A DNA stretch of 55,379 bases from an uncultured Lachnospiraceae bacterium (GTDB taxonomy: Bacteria; Bacillota; Clostridia; Lachnospirales; Lachnospiraceae): the NCBI GenBank assembly GCA_902789735.1, contig CADAOZ010000017.1:1-55379 (forward strand). Reading direction: 5' to 3'. Below, piece by piece: positions 51,289 to 55,379 of this stretch. The translations under genes were made by a program, and so were the position numbers. Numbering within the stretch: the stretch's first letter is position 1; each line of letters opens with the position of its first letter. The notes below the pieces were generated by a model. The model made no database searches. It had not been told where the DNA came from and was given only the letters and a program-made list of their open reading frames with translations.

Positions 51289-53286
51289 ATGGCGGAACAT
51301 CACTACCATATTACAGACGAAGTAAGACGTGAGATGGAAAGTCTGCCGCAGTGCTTCGTCATTCTTCAGTATATTGACGGAAAATTTCATATGGTCCTGG
51401 CAACAGACCGGGTTTCCTCGCTCCTGGGGATTTCAAAAGATATGCTTCGGGAGCGCTACCGGGATCACTTCTGGCAGCTTTTTCATCCTGACGATATGCC
51501 GGCCCTGCGCAGCAAGCTGCGGGAGATCTTTGGACATCTGGATACCGTATATCCATTCCGGGTCCGGGTCAAAGTCCGGGAGGGATACCGGTGGCTGCGC
51601 GGTAATATGCAGGGACGGCGTCTGGAGGACGGTACCCTGCTCCTCTATGCGGCTATGATGGATGTTACCGAAGACCACAACCGTCATCAGCGGGAAAAGC
51701 GGAATGATCTTCTCATGTCCAGGGTTCTGGATACAACGCCCACCTGCATGTTCTGGAAGGATACCAACCGCCGTTTTGTCGGTGTCAACCAGGCCTTTCT
51801 GGATTTCTACGGTTTTCCTTCTGAAGATGTGCTGATCGGGAAAACAGATGAGGACATGGGCTGGCACGAAGACCCGGAGCCTTTCCGCCAGGATGAGCTG
51901 CGGGTCCTGCAGGGCCACAGTACGCACATGGTCCATGGGACCTGCCTGGTCCACGGAGAGACCCGGGATATTCTGGCCACCAAAGCGCCTGTCTATGACG
52001 GGGATTGCATCATTGGCCTGGTGGGCAGCTTCATAGACGCCACGGACCGCTATGAACGTGAACGCAAGATCGAAAAGCTCAGCAAAGACCTGGAAAAATC
52101 CCTGGATCAGGAAAAGCAGCTCAACGCTGTCATGAACAAATTCCTGTCCCGCCTCAGCCACGAACTGCGTACGCCCATGAACGCCGTAATCGGCCTGTCC
52201 GCCCTGGGCCTGGAACAGGATACGGTCGCCGGCGCCAGAACCTATCTGGATAAAATCCAGACTTCCGGTAAGTATCTGCTCCGCATTATCAACGAGGTCC
52301 TGGAGATCAATAAGATCGAGTCCGGCGACTATCAGCTGTACCCGGAGGAAACCTCCGTCGGCGACATCTATGACGCGGTTGCCGTGATCATACGCCCCCT
52401 GGCAGACTCGAAACAGATTGAGCTGATCCTGGACCGCTCCGGCATTGAAGAAGACTGCGGCCGTATCTACTGTGATAAGATACGGGTTCAGCAGATTCTG
52501 ATCAATCTGCTGAACAACGCCGTTAAATTCACAAATCCCGGAGGACGGGTCTCTCTGTCCGCTGCTGTCCTGCCTGCCGCCGCGCCGGAAGAAATCCCCC
52601 TTACCGTATTTACTGTATCGGATACCGGATGCGGCATCCATCCGGATTTCATGCCCCGCCTCTTTTCTCCCTTTGCCCAGGAAAACAGGGATCCTTCCAA
52701 ATACGGAATCGGGACCGGCCTGGGACTGACGATCTGTGATACCTTTGCCAAGATGATGGGCGGTTCCATAGAAGTAGACAGTACCATAGACGTCGGAACG
52801 ACCTTCCGCGTCTCTCTGCCTCTGCCGCCCTGCGGCAGCGCCGGAATGGATGCTTCCCTGCAAAACATCTCCGCAGACAAACCGGATTATTCCAATCTGC
52901 AGGGCCTGCGTATACTGATTGCCGAAGATAACCTGATCAATCAGGAAGTCATCCAGGGCATGCTGAACCGGGTCGGCATAACGGCAGATATCGCCCCCAA
53001 CGGAAAACGCGCGCTGGAAATGTTCTCCGCTTCTTCTCCGGATTTCTACAGTTCCATTCTGATGGATATCCAGATGCCCTTTATGAACGGCTTTGATACC
53101 GCGCGTGCCATCCGTTCCCTGGACCGCGGCGACGCCCGCACAGTTCCGATCATCGCCATGTCCGCGGATATCTTTGAAGACTCCAGGAAAAAGGCCTCCG
53201 AATGCGGCATGACAGCCTATGTCTCCAAGCCCCTGGATATGGATCATCTGTATGAAACCCTGCAGAAAGAGATAAAGAGTATTTAA
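51289..53286 (+). CDS. PAS-PAS hybrid histidine kinase with receiver
   Basis: 665 aa cytoplasmic sensor (no membrane helix seen). Two PAS domains (about 15-130 and 140-265; the second with TTPTCMFWKDTNRRFVGVN, typical of PAS-fold ligand sensors), a coiled linker, HisKA with His291 in SHELRTPMNAV, HATPase with NLLNNAVKF and GTGLGLTIC, and a C-terminal receiver with Asp593 in LMDIQMPFMNG. Classic hybrid kinase; no separate response regulator is adjacent, so output may pass through an Hpt protein elsewhere. Divergence in length and position to the HPr-LDH gene (281 bases) shows no operon. Confidence 0.95.
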   Translation: MAEHHYHITDEVRREMESLPQCFVILQYIDGKFHMVLATDRVSSLLGISKDMLRERYRDHFWQLFHPDDMPALRSKLREIFGHLDTVYPFRVRVKVREGYRWLRGNMQGRRLEDGTLLLYAAMMDVTEDHNRHQREKRNDLLMSRVLDTTPTCMFWKDTNRRFVGVNQAFLDFYGFPSEDVLIGKTDEDMGWHEDPEPFRQDELRVLQGHSTHMVHGTCLVHGETRDILATKAPVYDGDCIIGLVGSFIDATDRYERERKIEKLSKDLEKSLDQEKQLNAVMNKFLSRLSHELRTPMNAVIGLSALGLEQDTVAGARTYLDKIQTSGKYLLRIINEVLEINKIESGDYQLYPEETSVGDIYDAVAVIIRPLADSKQIELILDRSGIEEDCGRIYCDKIRVQQILINLLNNAVKFTNPGGRVSLSAAVLPAAAPEEIPLTVFTVSDTGCGIHPDFMPRLFSPFAQENRDPSKYGIGTGLGLTICDTFAKMMGGSIEVDSTIDVGTTFRVSLPLPPCGSAGMDASLQNISADKPDYSNLQGLRILIAEDNLINQEVIQGMLNRVGITADIAPNGKRALEMFSASSPDFYSSILMDIQMPFMNGFDTARAIRSLDRGDARTVPIIAMSADIFEDSRKKASECGMTAYVSKPLDMDHLYETLQKEIKSI

Positions 53287-53305
53287 GGATATCGACAAAA
53301 TCTCC

Positions 53306-53357
53306 AAAAGAAAATAATCTCAAAAAAGAAAATAATCTCAAAAAAGAAAATAATCTC
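53306..53357 (+). repeat. 18 bp tandem repeat beside terminator
   Basis: About 2.9 copies of AAAAAAGAAAATAATCTC directly in front of the terminator hairpin at 53352. The last copy overlaps the hairpin's 5' arm. On the minus strand the repeat supplies T-rich tails for the convergent HAD gene. Confidence 0.85.
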
Positions 53358-53399
53358 CGAATGCCGGCTGCTGCTGTCCGGTCATTCGGAGATTTTTTC
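53352..53399 (+). terminator. Bidirectional terminator between kinase and HAD genes
   Basis: 12 bp stem (53352-53363 with 53383-53394) plus inner CCGG pairs, TTTTTT on the plus side and TATTTTCTTTTTT on the minus side. Confidence 0.92.
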
Positions 53400-53502
53400 A
53401 TGCGGCCGGAAATCCGTCCGGCCAGATTCTGTTCTTTTCTATATTGCTGCCGGTAACAGGCGTCAGCATATTCTGTCACCTGCCGGACTGATCCGGATTC
53501 TG

Positions 53503-54282
53503 TCAAATAGGATCATTCATGCTGTCTTCCAGCGCATCTACAATGGTCGGCACCACCTTGGTGGCTGCCTTCTGCACCTCCTCAGGCGCATAGGGGAATG
53601 TATAGGATACATCCGACGCCAGGAGCAGCGGAAGGTCGTTCATGGAATCACCTATGCCATAAAGCTTAATGCCGTCATACTTCTCCGCATAGAATTTTTT
53701 CAGTCTTTCGACGCCCTTGCCCTTGGTACAACCTTTGGGAGCGATATCCACCTCAACAACGTTCCGGAAAGCATTCACATAATCACCGAACATGGCGTTG
53801 ATCTTCTCCGCCAGGGCCGCCGCCTCTTCTTCGCTCTCAGTATGAACGCCGAGCTGATGGACCAGGCCGGGCATGGCATCCTTCATACCGGTAATGACAT
53901 GATATTCACCGGGATAATCCATCTCCGCGAAGACATTGATAACGCCGTTGATATCAATGGAGATCCGATGCTCTGTAGGGTCTGTCGGATTGACTACCTT
54001 GCAAATCTGGTCGACCACATCCCTGTCAATGCCTCTCCTGTAAATTTCCCCGAAATCACCGTCAACAATATTGGCGCCTGTACTGGTAATGTAGAAATCC
54101 GGCTTCATGATTCCGCCGATAAAGGGCGTAAGACCGCCGACCTGCCTGCCGGTGCAAAGTCCGAAGAGGCCGCCCGCCTCCTGATATTCCCTGACTTTGG
54201 CTACATTTTCCGGCGGGAGCTTGACTTCCGCCTTATAGAAATAGAGAGTACCGTCAAAATCGCTGGCAAATACTTTTTTCAT
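53503..54282 (-). CDS. HAD-superfamily Cof-type phosphatase
   Basis: 259 aa. HAD motif I ASDFDGTLY (nucleophile Asp8, acid Asp10), motif II (STGANIV), motif III Lys in the KGKGVERLKKF region and motif IV GIGDSMNDLPLL. The C2B cap inserted between motifs II and III marks the Cof/YidA-like subfamily, which dephosphorylates sugar phosphates and cofactor precursors. Substrate unknown. ATG at 54282. Confidence 0.92.
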   Translation of the reverse strand: MKKVFASDFDGTLYFYKAEVKLPPENVAKVREYQEAGGLFGLCTGRQVGGLTPFIGGIMKPDFYITSTGANIVDGDFGEIYRRGIDRDVVDQICKVVNPTDPTEHRISIDINGVINVFAEMDYPGEYHVITGMKDAMPGLVHQLGVHTESEEEAAALAEKINAMFGDYVNAFRNVVEVDIAPKGCTKGKGVERLKKFYAEKYDGIKLYGIGDSMNDLPLLLASDVSYTFPYAPEEVQKAATKVVPTIVDALEDSMNDPI

Positions 54283-54491
54283 AAGTTTTCCCTTTCTTTG
54301 CTATACCTGTGTTTCAGCCGGGACAGCAGGCACTGTTTTCATGCCCCAAGCAGCAGTCCGCTGTCCCTTTTCCGCCTTTTACATTCTTGTCTCTATGTTA
54401 CCAGAATCAGGTCATAAGTCCAATTGCCGATTTCAGGAAATTGTTAATCCGGAATCGTAATTCCAAAATTTAATTCAAAAAACAAAAAATA

Positions 54492-55139
54492 TTACCGGGA
54501 TATCAGATAGGGGGATGTTGCCGGATCACAGATATAAGCCCTGACCGCCTCCGGCAGCATTCCCTCAATGCTTTCGCCTCTCTCAATCCTGTCCTTGATC
54601 GCGGTAGAAGAGATATCCATGGTCGGAATGCTGATCAGTCCGATCCTGGCCCCGTATTTTTCCTCCAGCATCCGGATATCTTTCCGCAGCATGTCCGGAT
54701 TTACCTGGTCCTCCCGGACAGCAGCCAGGATCACTGCGTTGTCAAATACCTGCTGCGGCCGGTACCAGGTGTCCATGGCCGCAATCGTGTCCGCCCCTAC
54801 GATAAAGTACAGGGCGTCGTCCGGATACAGCGCCGCCAGCTGCTGCAGAGTCTCACAGGTATATGTATTTCCTTCCCTTTTGACCTCCAGATCGCTGGCA
54901 GTGATATACGGATATTCCAGACAGGCCAGCTCCGTCATTTTCAGACGGATGGGGGCAGGCGTGACCTGCCGCTTCTGATGGTCTTTGAAATAAGAGTGTC
55001 CGGAAGGCATCATCAGGACCCGGTCCAGACCGTACTGGATCCGCGCGGCTTCCGCGATCGCAAGATGGGCATTATGCGGAGGATCGAATGTTCCGCCAAT
55101 GATGCCGGTCTTTCTGACTTTATTCTGTTCTGTGTTCAT
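54492..55139 (-). CDS. nadD: Nicotinate-nucleotide adenylyltransferase
   Basis: 215 aa from ATG at 55139 (GGAGG 6 bases upstream). Makes nicotinic acid adenine dinucleotide from NaMN and ATP in NAD synthesis. GGTFDPPHNAH (nucleotidyl-transferase HxGH-type site) and C-terminal ISSTAIKDRI (SxTxIR) are present. Its normal genome partners (yqeK/rsfS) would follow downstream, but the next downstream gene here is the HAD phosphatase. It stands between the 23S rRNA end and HAD on the same strand. Confidence 0.96.
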   Translation of the reverse strand: MNTEQNKVRKTGIIGGTFDPPHNAHLAIAEAARIQYGLDRVLMMPSGHSYFKDHQKRQVTPAPIRLKMTELACLEYPYITASDLEVKREGNTYTCETLQQLAALYPDDALYFIVGADTIAAMDTWYRPQQVFDNAVILAAVREDQVNPDMLRKDIRMLEEKYGARIGLISIPTMDISSTAIKDRIERGESIEGMLPEAVRAYICDPATSPYLISR

Positions 55140-55237
55140 CGCTGTCCTCCGATCCGGGCTTCTCTCCGGCTTCTTCCCCTTCCCGTATTTTTCCGAAAAC
55201 GGCTGCAGGAAGTCAAATAAGACTGAAAAAAGGCAAC

Positions 55238-55264
55238 AAAAAAAGAAGCGTTCTACGCTTCTTC
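55238..55264 (-). terminator. Terminator of the rRNA operon
   Basis: 7 bp stem (55245-55251 with 55255-55261, 3-base loop) followed by seven T and GTTG on the minus strand, about 65 bases after the 23S rRNA 3' end. Confidence 0.88.
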
Positions 55265-55327
55265 CATAATACCTTAAAACACCGAATAAGGAAAAGAACA
55301 TTTCAAAGAGCCCTTGCAAGCCCTGGA

Positions 55328-55379
55328 TAAGCTTCCGACCGATTAGTACGTGTCAGCTGAACATGTCGCCATGCTTACA
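55328..55379 (-). rRNA. 23S ribosomal RNA, 3' end (cut by window edge)
   Basis: On the minus strand the last ~50 bases match the conserved 23S 3' terminus (motifs TGTTCAGCTGACACGTACTA and CGGTCGGAAGCTTA). Truncated by the window end. The exact 3' end is estimated. No 5S rRNA follows before the terminator. Confidence 0.88.

Noticed and set aside
51433..53307. 624-codon minus-strand frame opposite the hybrid kinase
   Set aside because: Antisense shadow; the kinase on the plus strand has all expected motifs.

Overview
The window looks like a chromosomal piece of a strictly anaerobic, moderately GC-rich Clostridia member, most likely Lachnospiraceae. This is inferred from rubrerythrin, a CmpB-type permease, a CpsB-class PHP phosphatase, GGAGG ribosome binding sites, Rho-independent terminators and many Ala/Glu/Thr-rich lipoproteins. 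It holds about 46 protein genes, one tRNA-Gly and the 3' tip of a 23S rRNA gene. I see no insertion sequence, prophage or CRISPR array.

Layout. 0.2-5.9 kb: a capsule/exopolysaccharide patch with a broken UDP-galactopyranose mutase, an IspD/TarI-type cytidylyltransferase, a PHP tyrosine phosphatase, and a divergent AT-rich unit (secreted Ig-like protein, Wzz-type co-polymerase, BY-kinase with an odd P-loop). 5.9-9.0 kb: iron alcohol dehydrogenase and GlmS. 9.5-25.8 kb: a mostly minus-strand envelope block with a proline/acidic repeat protein, a LytTR regulator with a degenerate receiver, a second PHP phosphatase coupled to a YARHG membrane protein, a ricin-lectin/NlpC-type hydrolase, two paralogous polyprenyl-phosphate sugar transferases, a giant transglutaminase-like/FN3 protein, a C-type-lectin-like protein, a Crp-family regulator, RfbB and a patatin-like lipase. 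26-39.7 kb: a penicillin-recognising serine hydrolase lipoprotein, a GH25 lysozyme / zinc ribbon / VWA / Ser-Thr kinase run, two lipoproteins, a CmpB-like permease with a lipase-type hydrolase, a DnaJ-family protein and a PASTA pseudokinase. 40-55 kb: rubrerythrin, a HicB-like protein, an AI-2E family exporter, tRNA-Gly, a NUDIX enzyme, an SH3b lipoprotein, GT2, a sigma factor followed by two tiny paralogous leader-like peptides, an HPr/D-lactate dehydrogenase fusion, a hybrid histidine kinase, a HAD phosphatase, NadD and the 23S rRNA end.

The main theme is envelope construction and signalling: sugar-lipid initiation, nucleotide sugar supply, Tyr and Ser/Thr phosphorylation, wall hydrolases and lectin-bearing secreted proteins. 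The most unusual items are a phosphocarrier (HPr) domain fused to the front of a complete D-lactate dehydrogenase (49.7-51.0 kb), and the neighbouring divergent locus of sigma factor, two Cys-less RiPP-leader-like peptides, a perfect 5 x 14 bp tandem repeat and a lipoprotein (47.4-49.4 kb).
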